Shown here: positions 1 through 11,297 of the stretch, piece after piece | Layout: the number at the start of each line of letters is the position of its first letter | Position numbering within the stretch: position 1 is the stretch's first letter | NCBI GenBank assembly: GCA_948470475.1 | Contig: OX419343.1 | Location: forward strand, 13,704,914-13,768,913 | DNA length: 64,000 nucleotides | Reading direction: 5' to 3' | DNA from: Galaxea fascicularis | Taxonomy: Eukaryota > Cnidaria > Anthozoa > Scleractinia > Euphylliidae | Notes under the pieces: generated by a model | Database searches by the model: none | What the model was told of the DNA's origin: nothing | The model's input: the letters and a program-made list of their open reading frames with translations, nothing else | Translations under genes and position numbers: made by a program

Positions 1-9
1 GTAAGGTGC

Positions 10-301
10 CGAGCACATTTGATTGAAAGGAAATTTATTACACGATTTGGAATGCCGTTAAGAAAACTACCACAAACAAGTACTGGAAAAAAATCGGCTA
101 TAAGCGCATTATTCTGATTGAGAGCCGACCAGGCGTATACTCGCGTGTGATGTTAAACATAACAGAAGGGAAAGAGAGTTGGAAGAAAATGAACCAGAAA
201 AATACCAGAGAATTTTCAAGAGAGATCGTGCGGGATCATTCAGGACAGTGTCTGGTCTAATACTTAGAGAATATTGGGCGGCTTACCGCCGGCTTATCTC
301 C
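10..301 (+). repeat. Direct repeat, copy A (partner at 3343-3630)
   Basis: About 290 bases that recur in the same orientation 3.3 kb downstream with scattered substitutions and small indels. The end of this copy reads as protein: from 191 an open frame runs EPEKYQRIFKRDRAG and on to a stop at 313-315. Copy B keeps a similar reading. The repeat therefore looks like a piece of an older coding sequence, perhaps a transposon protein, rather than plain non-coding repeat. I do not recognise the family. Confidence 0.75.
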
Positions 302-305
302 ACAT

Positions 306-1278
306 ATCAATTGTAAATGGCAGCGGTTACACTGTATCATGCAGATTAAATTTTTCCTGTTTACAGATTATGTGTGAAGTGATAAGACGGGTTGCACCTG
401 TGGAAAGGAAAGTGTATTGTGTAAGACCGTTAGTAACGTAAGGACAAGTATCGCAACCTTTTTCACAGAGAAATGAGCCCGGTGATAAACTGGTGTCATT
501 AATAGTCGTGATAGTGGGTAGTTTAGCTAGGTACTAGGAACGAGTTTAGTGATACAGTGTTAGGCAGAACTTGTAGGTAGCGGTTGCGTGAGCGATAACA
601 ACAGGAGAAAAAGGTAAACTATTCATTCTTTTTTTTCCTTTATTTACTCCCCCCCCCCCCCCCCCTATGTGCTCAACTGATCCTTATTTTCCAATAACAC
701 TTCAACTCGTGCACGCAATCATCTTATCATCTGTGACAAACAATAGATATCTTAAGGAAAGCACGTACATTTCTAAGAAAACCATACCCTTGTGACCTCG
801 TGGTAAAAGAATTAAACCAAAAACAAAACTGAGTTTGGAGGGAGGATATTAAACTCACTGCAGCTGACTTTGAATTAGTCAACACCCAGTGAGATACTGC
901 ACATGAAATGACTGAAACCGAGGAATTGCCAGGAACAAAACAACAGCACTTCTTCGAAGACGAAAGTTTACTTTGGATTGTTTATCTCGGTCAGTCATAC
1001 AACTCCCCACCGCCATCCCCAGAATAGTCCGGCGGCATAGCTCTTGAATTGTGCGATTTTTGATACAAGCACCAAACTTTGTAGGATTATGTGTATTCCC
1101 ATACTGATCAATTTCTGATGTAGTGCCAAGCTCAATGTTGTAATTCCAGCTAGATAGAGGTAATTAAATTTTTCACTCATGAGACCCCCCGCGAAGTTCT
1201 TGTCGTCGCTCTTTTTTCGAGAATTAATGCTCGTTTTATTTCAAAACACAGAAATTTATGATCAGATTAAGGCTTTAA
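306..1278. other. Gene-free stretch with C homopolymer
   Basis: No coding exon or repeat structure seen, apart from a run of 17 C at 649-665. Confidence 0.5.
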
Positions 1279-2574
1279 ATGCCGTTTTTCTCGTTCTTTT
1301 TTACGTTAATAATTTCCTGCGAAAATTTAATAAATTGTATGGACAAACTGGGGTGTTCAGTAGAGTCCCCCAAACCAACAGTTCTCATACTAGACGGTGC
1401 AGTCTGCGTTCAGATGTTGAAACCGCAATTCTGTAAAACCTTTCAGGAATACAGCGAAAAGGTTTTCCTGCCATACATCACAAAGTCTCTAGAAAACGTT
1501 CAGAGAGTAGATTTGGTGTGGGACGAATACATCCCGAACAGCTTGAAAGCATGTACGAGGGAGAAAAGAGGCACTGGTGTAAGAAGGAGAGTTCTCCCAT
1601 CTGTCACAGTACCCCGAAATTGGCAAGACTTCTTACGTTCACATGACAACAAGAAGGAATTGTTCACATTCCTGTAGGAGCAAGCCATGACAATCGTGAT
1701 TGAGGGTAAACAAATCGTAGCTACACATGGAACAAAGGTACTCCGCTCTCCACCTATAACGGTAGGCAAAAATCTGTCACCCTGTTCACATGAAGAAGCG
1801 GACAGAATGATGGTTCATGTAGCCGATGCCGTTGGAAACGGTCACAAGTCAATCATGATTCGAACAGCTGACACTGATGTGGTTGTTTTAGCTGTTGCTG
1901 CTGTTGTAACTCTAAATCTGGAAGAGCTTTGGGTGTCCTATGGGACAGGAAAAAGCCACAAGGTCTTACCCGCACATATCTTTGCTAAGGCTCTTGGTTC
2001 ATCTAAATCAAGGTGCCTCCCTTTGTTCCACGCCTTAACGGGGTGCGACACAACATCCTTCTTCGCTGGACACGGGAAGAGAACAGCCTGGACAACACGG
2101 GAGAACTTTCCAGATGTTACTTGTGCGTTTCTGGAACTGGCACGCGCCCCCTCTGCTATTTCCAGTGAGTCTCTGTCCCTTACAGAGAGATACCTCATCC
2201 TGATGTACGATAAAACCAGCCCACTTAGTAAGGTGCGTGTTGATATCAACGAATTAGTATATTGATGGCTCTTCTACTCGTATGGACTATCGCTTAGCTA
2301 GTAGTTATTGCTTTTTATGCTTCAGGTCAATGACGCCCGAAAGTACTTGTTCACGAAGAAAGGAAGAGGATTAGAAGGACTCCCACCCACTTATGACGCT
2401 CTTAAACAGCACGTGATGCGGGCAACTTATCAAGGAGGATACGTTTGGGGACAGGCAACAATTCCAACCCCTGTGCTTCCTGACCCCACCAGCAGATTGG
2501 GGCTGGACTCTCGGCAGAGAAGGACATATGCAACCAAGGTGGACAACCCTACCAGCAGCAGCTGTGAGCTGTAA
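1279..2574 (+). pseudogene. Broken PIN/FEN1-like nuclease-fold gene (multicopy cnidarian family)
   Basis: Three blocks lie in one frame: 1279-1674, 1687-2232 and 2326-2574. A single in-frame TAG at 1675-1677 interrupts the first two. A 93-base GT..AG intron (2233-2325, phase 0) separates the last two and joins PLSK to VNDARKY. The middle block has HEEADRM, RTADTDVVVLAV and HALTGCDTT. These acidic clusters sit where PIN/FEN1-type nucleases carry metal-binding residues. From memory, a large family of predicted cnidarian proteins shares these motifs and the flanking YVWGQ segment; its cellular role is unknown to me. The usual long N-terminal part is missing, so this is a 5'-truncated copy with one stop. 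The kept intron argues against a simple processed copy. Confidence 0.65.
2233..2325 (+). other. Intron retained in the PIN-like pseudogene
   Basis: The donor is AAG|GTGCGT and the acceptor TGCTTCAG|GTCAATGAC. Both ends fall between codons, and both flanking exons are open in the same frame. Confidence 0.6.
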
Positions 2575-3342
2575 AGAGCTAGTCCATTGTGGCTGAAAAA
2601 AGAGCTGCAGCAAAAGATGCAAATGCGTAAAAGCAGGTCTCCCATGTACACCGCTTTGTGTGTGTGACGGACAATGCATTCGTGAATAAGCTTGTTGTAC
2701 TACGGAAATACGCAAATGTAAAAACACTTCAAAATCGAAACCACGCGTAAAGCTGTATGTTTTACTGCATATAATCATCTACCTAACAGGAAGCCCGTCG
2801 ATAGGACGCAGGGCCCTTTTGTGATTTTCAACAAACGTAATATATTCATTTTATTGCTATGGCAACGCCTAATTAAGGGTAGCGTTGCATGTGATAAGAC
2901 ATAACGAACACGGAAAACAAGTCAAAACAACTGAAATCAAAGTATCTGCTGGAAACTAGGAGAAACAAAGAGATTTTATGAATTTTAATAAATATTGGTT
3001 GCCATGGAAACCTGTGCATTTCCGGCTTGGCGCTAGATCTGAAAATGTTTGTAACAGTGACTGCTATTAGCGTGCCAAGTTTCATGCTTGTATCAAAAAG
3101 TGCACAATTTGCCTGAAATTTCGAGTTATGCCGCCGGACTACAAGTCTTAAGCTTTAACTTGTGTTATATCTCCTTCACAGCAGCAAGCAAAAAAAAGAC
3201 AGTGTCCATTCAGTTTTCATAGTGACCAAGCGCTAGCGCCGCACTGCGAGGATATCGGCCCAAGGTCTTGACAGTACGTACAGACCGAGCGCAACGCAGT
3301 CCGTACAAAAGCGACCTGGGGCCGATGTTCTTTAAGTACGGT
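2575..3342. other. Gene-free stretch
   Basis: No exon, RNA gene or clear repeat recognised between the pseudogene and the second direct repeat. Confidence 0.4.
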
Positions 3343-3630
3343 CGCGAGCAAGTTTGATTGAAAGGAGATCATTACACGACTTAGAATGTTAAGAAAACTG
3401 GCAGGAACAGGTACTGGAAAAAAACGCGTACAAGCGCACGATTTTTATTGAGAACCGACCAGGCGTATACTTGCGTATGATGTTAAACATAACTGAGGGG
3501 AAAGAGAGTGAAGAAAGTGAACCAGAAAAATACCAGACAATTCTTAAGAGAGATCGTGCGGGATCATTTAGGATAGTGCCTGGTCTAATATTTAACGAAT
3601 ATTGGGCGACTTCACTCCGGCTTATCTCCG
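3343..3630 (+). repeat. Direct repeat, copy B (partner at 10-301)
   Basis: Same order of motifs as copy A, including GACCAGGCGTATAC, ATGTTAAACATAAC and GAGATCGTGCGGGATCATT. Translation gives EPEKYQTILKRDRAG, close to copy A. The two copies bracket the PIN-like pseudogene. No LTR-type ends or primer-binding site could be seen, so an LTR element is not supported. Confidence 0.75.
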
Positions 3631-3639
3631 GCGGTCATC

Positions 3640-4767
3640 TCCGGTTTCTGTAGCATGGAGCGACAAGGAATATTTCTACTCCTCCCTGAGTGGGATGCTG
3701 GTCCATCACTGGGTTACCCCACAGCATTGAATCCGCTAGTACTCATTTATACGCCTGAGTGAAGAGAGGCACTGTGAGAGTCTAAGGGTCTCGGCCAAGA
3801 ATACAACACAATGAAGGCTTTTATCGATTGTGCCAACTGTCCGATTACAACTTTGCAGATTTTAACAACAGTTTATGCACCAATCACATTTGAGGAAATT
3901 ATAATCGTTATGATTAATAATCGTATTTTATTTGCAAATTTGCAGCGCTTACAATTATGTTCTTTTAAAATATTTTTAAAATTTCGTAAATTTCAGCCTT
4001 TCTTATGAAAGATATTCTTAGGAGAGAGTGTAAGCCCTTGGGAAAATATGCATGTAAGGACTGGATGTAAGGAAACGATGTAAGGATGTAAGGAAACGAC
4101 ACACCAAATTAATTAAAAATAAAAAACACTGCGAGGAAAGACCGACGTGGTGTGTCACGTTCGGTAATGAAAAAGTGGGCAGGTGTATTCATTTGTGCGT
4201 TTGGCAAGCGAGACTGTTTCGTTGAAATAAAACGTAGCTTTCTTTCGACAAGATAAACTTTGTAACTTTTGTCAGTTTGTCAAGTTTTTTCCAGTGCCTG
4301 TCAGCTGTGGTCCGTCACTGCAGCTTACAGACTCCTTACAATTATAATAAAGGAAAAGGGAAGACATTTCAGACATGTGGGAATAATTTGAAATGAGTAA
4401 AAACATCATTTTATAAATACATATCCAAAATGTTTATTAGAATAAATACGGCAGTCCGAAAAGACGAATAACAGTCATTATTCAACATCATTGTGACATT
4501 GTCCAAAATTGGTCAAGTTGCACTCGATACGTCTTCGTATGTCGAGGAGAAAACCTGAAAATTTCCTCTTTTCTTCCCGTTAAAAAAAAAAGTACTTAGC
4601 AAACTGTCCTTTGTTATCGACGTGTTAAACAATAAAATGCTTATCCTTCTCAATCTTGCGAAATATCCACAGATCTTAGCCAACTCCGGCTACGGCCTCG
4701 TCGGCTAAGTACCAAGCGATGCTCCTCGCGCGCGGTTTCGTAGGAAAATAGTTTTCAAATTATCCAG
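3640..4767. other. Gene-free stretch
   Basis: AT-rich sequence with no recognisable exon. A short 'GATGTAAGGA' motif is repeated near 4050-4100. Confidence 0.4.
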
Positions 4768-4771
4768 TGTA

Positions 4772-5213
4772 TAATAATACACTTGAAAAAAACCTCAGTT
4801 CTGATTGGCTAAAAAGGAGTGCATTTTTAGTTAACATAGTGCAGAAAAGTGAAACAACAGTGCAAATTAAGACGAAAATTTCCGAAGTTAAGACGAAGAC
4901 TCGAAGACCGCCGAAGATTATAAGAAACCTTCCGAAGATTTCCGAAGATCGTACGAACCCCCCGAAGATTACCGAAGACCACACAAGGATTTCCGAGGAT
5001 CGCCTAACACTTCCGGAATTTCCCGAAGATCATCCGAACACGTCCGAATATTTCCGAAGATGTTCGACAATCTCCGGATATCTCCAAAGATAACCGGATA
5101 TTTTCGAACCTTTTCCAAGTTTTGAAAGATTGAGGGCAATGCCTTCTGCATACCTCAGTAGTCAATGTATGCTCCAAGGCTTTAAAAGGTCTATTTTTTC
5201 AAGTGTATTATTA
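4772..5213 (+). mobile_element. MITE-like element carrying a degenerate CCGAAGATT tandem array
   Basis: The ends are 20-base inverted repeats: TAATAATACACTTGAAAAAA at 4772-4791 and its complement at 5194-5213. Between about 4880 and 5110 the motif CCGAAGATTTC recurs many times with changing spacing. In one frame this gives a repeated Ser-Glu-Asp/Pro-Lys-Ile pattern. The regular spacing can imitate a coding sequence, but it is best explained as a decayed short tandem repeat inside a non-autonomous DNA element. Confidence 0.6.
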
Positions 5214-5249
5214 ATAAGTAATCACATGATTTTTCCCGCGCAATTTGGA

Positions 5250-5355
5250 GTAAATAAGCACTTGTAAATTTTTTCAAAGACCATAAATTGCACTAGCCCT
5301 ACAGGCTTGGGCAATTTTGTTGGTCTTTGAAAAAGTTTACTCCCGCTTGTTTATT
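5250..5355. repeat. Inverted repeat (hairpin) of a dispersed family
   Basis: GTAAATAAGCACTTG..TTCAAAGACCA at 5250-5283 pairs with TGGTCTTTGAAAAAGTTTAC and flanking bases at 5319-5355. The loop carries TTGCACTAGCCC..GGGCAATTTT. Confidence 0.6.
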
Positions 5356-6409
5356 ACTCGGGCTTCCTGTGGAAGGCCCGAGTCTAAATCTGTCGTCCGT
5401 TCTTCGTTTTTTTTTTTCGTTGTTTTCCACAAACCTCATTTCCGGCGTATTTGCGCAGACGCTAACGATGAACCGGTAAAACCCGGTAAAAACGTGTTTA
5501 TGTTTTGTTTACGCTTGTCTTGTGTGTTGAAAAGCAAGGCACAAAGCAATTGTGGATTCCTCGACGGATTTTCAAAGGAAAAAGTTGACCTGTCTACAGC
5601 TATGGCAAATGGTGTCGTATCCAATACGCTCAAACCACGTACAAACGCACACGCCGTTCGCGGTAGACCCACATAAATGATGATGGTGAGCGTACATTTC
5701 GAAACGGGTCGCTCCGCGAACTCGAAGCAAACGTGAAAAATATTATGAGATCAAATGAGCTGAATGAGCTATCACTGAGTACAAAAAGTGCACAAAGGCT
5801 TTGACTACCGATGAGAAATGTTCCTTGAAGAAGTTGAGTGGAAACTTTGACACGAACAGTTTAGGTGCTGGCGAATACAAGATACCCGTTGATGATGAGA
5901 TTAGAGGTACAAAGACGAACAGCAGTAGTAACAACAGCAACAGGAAAGCGTCCATGTTGGATGATGAAGAACCCACGCATCGAAGCGAAGATACAAGAAA
6001 CGTTTTTACTTTTATGGCCATTGTCACCAGTATTTCATTTCTTTTGTATACTTTAGATTGTGGATTATCAGCTGTATCAAGGCTGTGTAGTATGTTAGTT
6101 TTATGTGTAATCTTGTACCTTCGCGTGTTCTACATGAATGTGTAAGTTTATCAGTTTTATCAACACAACTGTCGGATGTACTTGAAAAATGCGAGGTATT
6201 TGAGAAGGCAATGCAGTTATCTGTACATGATCAACGTGAAGCCTTACTGAAAATAAAACACAGAAAGGAATTCAGATCTCGTTATGCTAAGTTTGTGTAT
6301 TTTAATGACAACCGTGAATGCCATGTGCCATCAAGATGTTGTGATCGCGAGCCCAGTAGGATACCAGTGAAAAAGCTAAAAAGTCTGTCACAGAAAAGCA
6401 GAAAACTAA
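5356..6409 (+). other. Coding-looking open stretches, unassigned
   Basis: Several long open frames overlap here (about 5317-5676, 5801-6145 and 6103-6408). The 5801 frame starts MTTDEKCSLKK, has an acidic Ser/Asn-rich part, then a hydrophobic stretch (VFTFMAIVTSISFLLYTL) that could cross a membrane. The 6103 frame holds a helical, charged stretch (LEKCEVFEKAMQLSVHDQREA). I tried to join the two through a splice site near 6154, but the phases did not match. They may be remains of one gene or of a transposon. A MITE starts at 6410 and cuts the second frame short. Confidence 0.25.
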
Positions 6410-6793
6410 GGGCCCGATTACATGGTGAATTTCAGCCCGGGCTGAAATTTTATTGCGATTACATGACGAACTTCAGCCCGGGCTGAAATATTAACTTTTC
6501 CTTCCTACTAGCAGCAGCCATCTTGTTTCCTGGAAAACAAAATCACTGCGCATGTCCAAGCTCACTATTCAGCCCGGGCTGAAATTCCGTTTCGATTGCA
6601 TGAGATTTTTTCAGATTTTCTTGCCCGTTTTGCGGGCTGAAAATCCTAGCCCGGTTTGAGCAAACCGGGCTAGGATTTTCAGCCCGGGCTGAATTCCTCT
6701 CCATGTAATCGACAATTTGATTTTAAGAGGATTTGTTTCAGAAGTCGGGCTGAAGTTTCAGCCTGGACTGAAATTCGCCATGTAATCGGGCCC
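6410..6793. mobile_element. PIF/Harbinger-type MITE with repeated palindromes
   Basis: The ends are GGGCCCGATTACATGG and its complement CCATGTAATCGGGCCC. A direct TAA lies on each side (6407-6409 and 6794-6796). TAA/TTA target duplications are typical of PIF/Harbinger elements. Inside, the palindrome TTCAGCCCGGGCTGAA occurs at 6431-6446, 6472-6487 and 6568-6583. A perfect 25-base hairpin arm pair (6634-6658 and 6661-6685) has a two-base loop. Confidence 0.75.
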
Positions 6794-7601
6794 TAAGATT
6801 GTTTGTGTTCCCACGGTCCTGTCGTGTTTATTTCCGCTGGCACACACTCACACAGGCAACCCAATGCTTTAACGAATCGAGTTTCAGTCACAAAATACAT
6901 GTATAATTTTATATATTAGGCTGTGCGGAAATCATCCACAACATCCATTTGCCACTCGAAAAGCCCGAGTGAAGGCCAGTACGGCCTCTAGTTCCAAATT
7001 GCACTCGAAATCATTGGGAGGTTTACACGCCATTTTAAGCTCTATAATGAAAGATAGTAATGCGCAGGCGTAAACAGCATCATAATATCCTGTGTTATCG
7101 GTGTGTCTTAAAAACTCCCCAATCTTCCTTCATCAATGAATAACTCCAGCCTGTTTTCCCTGAATCTCATTTAAAATGTCTTCCAACAATTATGCACCAT
7201 GCTGGGCCGGCGGGCTGATTATTGTCGCTCATTTCGGAGTCCATTTCTCCGAAACGAATGAGATTAGTGGAAAGAACTTCAAAGCCGTAACAGAACATTT
7301 GCTGTAGCTTCTATCGCGGCCACAACCTATTCCACATAAACTTGTACCAGGCAAATAAGTGACCTGTTTGCTGAAATTTCTCAGCCTTAAAGTGCACCTA
7401 ACCCCAAAATTTTTTTCGTTTAAATATATCTTTGCACCTGTTCGAAACACATTAAGCCCTTTTTAAAACAAATCTTGACTACTTATAGGCTATAAAAGTC
7501 ACGAGTCATCTGTTACACGACGGAGCTTGTAAGGGGCATGGGTCTATTCCTTACATGACGACACAAACTGTTTTGCATGCATTTTTACAAAGACTTAAGG
7601 C

Positions 7602-7779
7602 AATAGGCTATTTCCGAGTTCATGTCTGCCTCCTCTTCAAAGCGAGTCTAAGTGCGAAGTTTTTGTTATGAAAATTAGTTTTCATTAATATGTAAAGTAG
7701 AACTAATTACCATCACAAAAACTTCGCACTTAGACTCGCTTTGAAAAGGAGGCAGACATGAACTCGGAAATGGCCTATA
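7602..7779. mobile_element. 178-bp palindromic MITE, copy 1
   Basis: The arms begin AATAGGCTATTTCCGAGTTC and run through GTCTGCCTCCTCTTCAAAGC, then return in reverse complement. A nearly identical copy lies at 56726-56903. Confidence 0.75.
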
Positions 7780-7940
7780 TAAATCAGTTTGTGACGTCAT
7801 GTAAGGAATAGACCCATACCCCTTCGATCGTGGGACAGATGATGGCTAGATTTCGTAACTTTTACAGCCTATAAAAAGTTTGGTTGAAATAGGCGCAAAA
7901 CGGCGTAATATGTTTTGGACAGGTGCAAAGATTTATTTAA

Positions 7941-8358
7941 AGGCTACCGCACACTAGCCGATTTTTTGTCGGCCAACAAAAAAGCTTCACTTGTCGGCTA
8001 GTGTGCGGTGAATTCAGACAGGTCTGCGACAAAATCGGGGCTTGTCGGGCGATATCTGACAGTGCTAGATCTCAAAACGTCTTGTCGGGCCTTGTCGGCT
8101 AGTGTGCGGTGGACCAAGACAATTTGTCGGGGTTCGCGCGTACCTCAACCAATGAGGAATTGTCATGACAGTCACGTGAACAAGCCTCTTTTCAAACTTC
8201 GCGGAGATCGATTCGACCACAAGACTAAACGCGGTTAGTCGGGACAAAAAATCGGCTAGTGTGCGGCAAGCTGACGTCTCGACAAATTTTAACCCGATTT
8301 AACCCCGACAAAAAATCTTCAGCTCTGCGACAAAAAATCGGCTAGTGTGCGGTAGCCT
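7941..8358. mobile_element. 418-bp PIF/Harbinger-type MITE inserted in the palindrome
   Basis: The ends are AGGCTACCGCACACTAGCCG and its inverse CGGCTAGTGTGCGGTAGCCT. The target TAA is duplicated at 7938-7940 and 8359-8361. The intact left arm of the surrounding palindrome shows the empty site with one TAA. The terminal motif CGGCTAGTGTGCGG also recurs inside, near 7996, 8096 and 8251. Confidence 0.8.
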
Positions 8359-8447
8359 TAAGCGAAAAAAATATTTTGGGGTTAGGTAGACTTTAACTAG
8401 GTCAAGAAAATCAGCGTTTGGTGAAAGGTAGTAAACGTGGGGTTAAA

Positions 8448-8540
8448 TTACAGGTTAATCTTCCGCTTTTTTCTCTTTTTTCGTTCCGCTTCATCTGCAA
8501 GTTTTTTCTGCAATGCTTCTCTTCTGAGAAGCTCCATATC
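8448..8540 (-). CDS. NHEJ1: NHEJ1 exon 8 (terminal, basic tail)
   Basis: The acceptor is TTTTGTCTTAACAG|GATATG. It encodes residues 324-353, starting [19 protein letters not shown] and ending in a Lys/Arg cluster then INL, with TAA at 8448-8450. Human XLF also ends in a Lys/Arg-rich Ku-binding motif, but with GLFS after it; that aromatic ending is absent here. Phase 0 matches exon 7. Confidence 0.65.
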   Translation of the reverse strand, partial: DMELLRREALQKKLADEAERKKRKKRKINL

Positions 8541-11266
8541 CTGTTAAGACAAAAAGTCAGTCAAGTTCAAACCATAAGCAGACATGGTGTTCCAAAAGTT
8601 CTTTCCTTTCGGTGCCACACGGGCTTTGTGAAGTGAGAAATTTGTTTTCAAGGCCCGAACTCTTTGTGATCGACGCGACATCCATTAAACATGTAGGATA
8701 TTTCTACAATTTCATTTAAAACATGACACTGGTTTTAGCTCCTCCAAGGTTTAAGGTTGTAGCTGTGGTATAGTCAGTGAAGTTAAAGAGCTCCATCTGA
8801 TTGATAAATTAGTTTGCGTTATCAAGTCTTCAACTCGGCCTATTTAGCTCATGGATGACGCGGTCATGACATGAGGTATTGGTATGGGTCTTACGGCCAT
8901 CACTCACTCGCTCGATTCTAATTAATTTATTCATTAAACTCTCTCTTGTCCCTCCCCTGGTAAGTATTGCTCTTGTCTCCACAGTCTTCTTAAACCAACG
9001 TTTGCAAATTTCAGGGGGTAGTACAAAGATGTAGATTTTTGCTCTGCAGAGATTGTTTACGTGTTTAGTCAGTTTCATGGTGTCCATCGGTAGAGTAGGT
9101 ATAGTAATGAAGATGTGACGCAGATGGTTTTTCGTTCGATCCTTAAATAAAACAGACCCTTTTTGAGTTGGAAAATAGAAAGTTGATAAGGAAAAGAACA
9201 CAAGCTGCGAGAACTGAACTTCGAAATCTTCAGCGCAGCGAAAATGGACTTGGAGTACTTCTCGTCACACAAAGGAGGAAGGTAACACGGAATGAATCGA
9301 CAAAAAAGGAAATGGGAGAATGGCTTTCTAGCCAAAAAACCGTATTCAGGCAAGCAACGCATTTGATTTAGGCGCAACATATGATCGATTACGAACGTAA
9401 TGAAATGTTTTTGAAGGCGCTTCGACCGGGTTCTGCTCAAGGTGAATGCGCGATTGCAAATAAATGGCTTTCGAAGCCAAAACACTTATCTTCTTCAGAA
9501 GGGGTCTATATCCTTTGGCTTAAACGATCATATTTAACAATTGACAAAAACACAAGCATGCAAATATTTTTCTCTGTAAGGCGAAAATCAAGTTTTGGTC
9601 TGACAAACAGCTAATCTGTTCGGACAAAAAAATGTTTAGAAAGTCAAGTTAATTATAGCACAAAGCATAAATAGATGGATAGAATATCTCCCCTTACAAA
9701 GCAAAAGTTGAACTTGTGTGCCCGAATCGCTCAAAAACATCGTGACTGAAAAGCGTGACTAATTTCCCTCGGGACTTTCACAAAATATTGTGATGTTATC
9801 TCGCCTTCAGAATGGTCGGAAATTTTATTACGACCAAAAACGTTTATAAAACTAACTGGAAATGAGCTGTCGACCAGAAAGAAACTCGGCCTCGTTCAGA
9901 CTAAGTGCCCGTTCCGCGGCACCGTTCCCGGGCACTAAAAAGGACGCTGTCTAGACACCTCAGTACCCTGGACCGAGGATGTTCACATTCGTGCAGAAGG
10001 CTTGGTGCCCAGTTTAACTTTTTGAGTACTCCGCAATATTGCCGCCATTTTTGTGACTGCATCGTAGGGAAACACGGAAAAAAACGCGAAAACATGAAAA
10101 CGTGTTCAGGCAAGTTCCCGTGCCCGGGAGCGGTGCCCGAGTACTACCCTTGGAGGTAGTGCGCGGGCACCAACGAAAAGCTACGGCGCCTGTGGATCTT
10201 TAGGGTATTAAAAACTGCACAATTTTACGAAAAATATTACCGCGAAAACGCTTCTTTTACCAAGAGGGGTACCTGAAAAGGATGTGCTCCCACAATACAC
10301 AAACGAATGTACCGGTTTCTTGCTCATAATTTGTTAGAAAATAAAGTTGTTGTAAACTCAAAGTGTTGTAATGTTTCTCATCCATTTTCTCATTTATCCT
10401 TTACTCACCTTTGATGGCGAAGCTGCAGGTGATGAAATCCCAGGCTTTGCTGGTGACGTTACAGGAGTTTTCCGGGGGGAAGTCCTAGGAGAAGTGGTTG
10501 AAGGTTCGTCACCCTCACCCTGGCCAAGGAGGGAGGGTGGGAGCAAATCAGTCCACGAAGGGGCACTAGGGGCCCCCACAGCCCCGTAAGCTATTGAACC
10601 AAAATCATCATCAGCGTCAGCGTCATCTGAATCTGAATCTAACGACACAAACAGCAAAATGCGAGTTACTTTCCTGCGAATACAGCCGCCTGTTATCGCT
10701 CCTGCTGTATTGGAAAGCCACTGGCCATTCATATTGGGTACGAGGAATCTGATCTCTTGGAAACATTCAGATGCCGGAGTTGCAAAGATCGCTTGAAAGT
10801 CTCCAGTTCAGCTGTCGGCTGGGAAAGTATTGTGCGGCGACAGATTGCAAAGCAGACGTATCTTTGAGCGAGTCAACGTTTATTTTCAGGCAATTTGTAG
10901 CCACTTCCTAGGATTTTGATATCAGAGGAAAGAGTTGCGAGGAGAAAAACTGTGACAAAGCGGGTAAGCATTAGGTTAAGGGCGTGTTATATTGGTACTA
11001 TTCCAGAATAGTAATACGCGGAATTAACAAAGGGTACGTTCATTTAGGACAATATTTGGCGGGAAAATCGTGTGCTGCCCAACGCCTAGCCTGCCATGCA
11101 GACCTTCTTTTGGCTTGTCACTTTATCTTTGAACACACGCTTTGCGCTGATCTCAAAATACATGTACCGTATTTCCTCGAATAATTCTTCACTTTCACGG
11201 AAACATATGAACCCACAATTGACCTGCTCCCAACGTCCGTGGCTTCATAGCTCAGTTGGTAGAGCA

Positions 11267-11297
<31 letters not shown>

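Larger units (their letters stand above)
7381..8415. repeat. Large palindromic element, interrupted by a nested insertion
   Basis: The left arm (about 7381-7600) matches the complement of the right arm (about 7780-8400). Shared pieces include the CACCTAACCCCAAAAT region, the TTTGCACCTGTTC region, GGCTATAAAAG and GGGTCTATTCCTTACATGA. The centre is a second, tighter palindrome (7602-7779). The right arm is broken at 7940/8359 by an inserted element. The whole is a nest of non-autonomous DNA elements just beyond the 3' end of NHEJ1. Confidence 0.65.

Noticed and set aside
10..3630. LTR retrotransposon with the 290-bp repeats as LTRs
   Set aside because: No TG..CA ends, primer-binding site, gag or pol; the repeats read as coding remnants.
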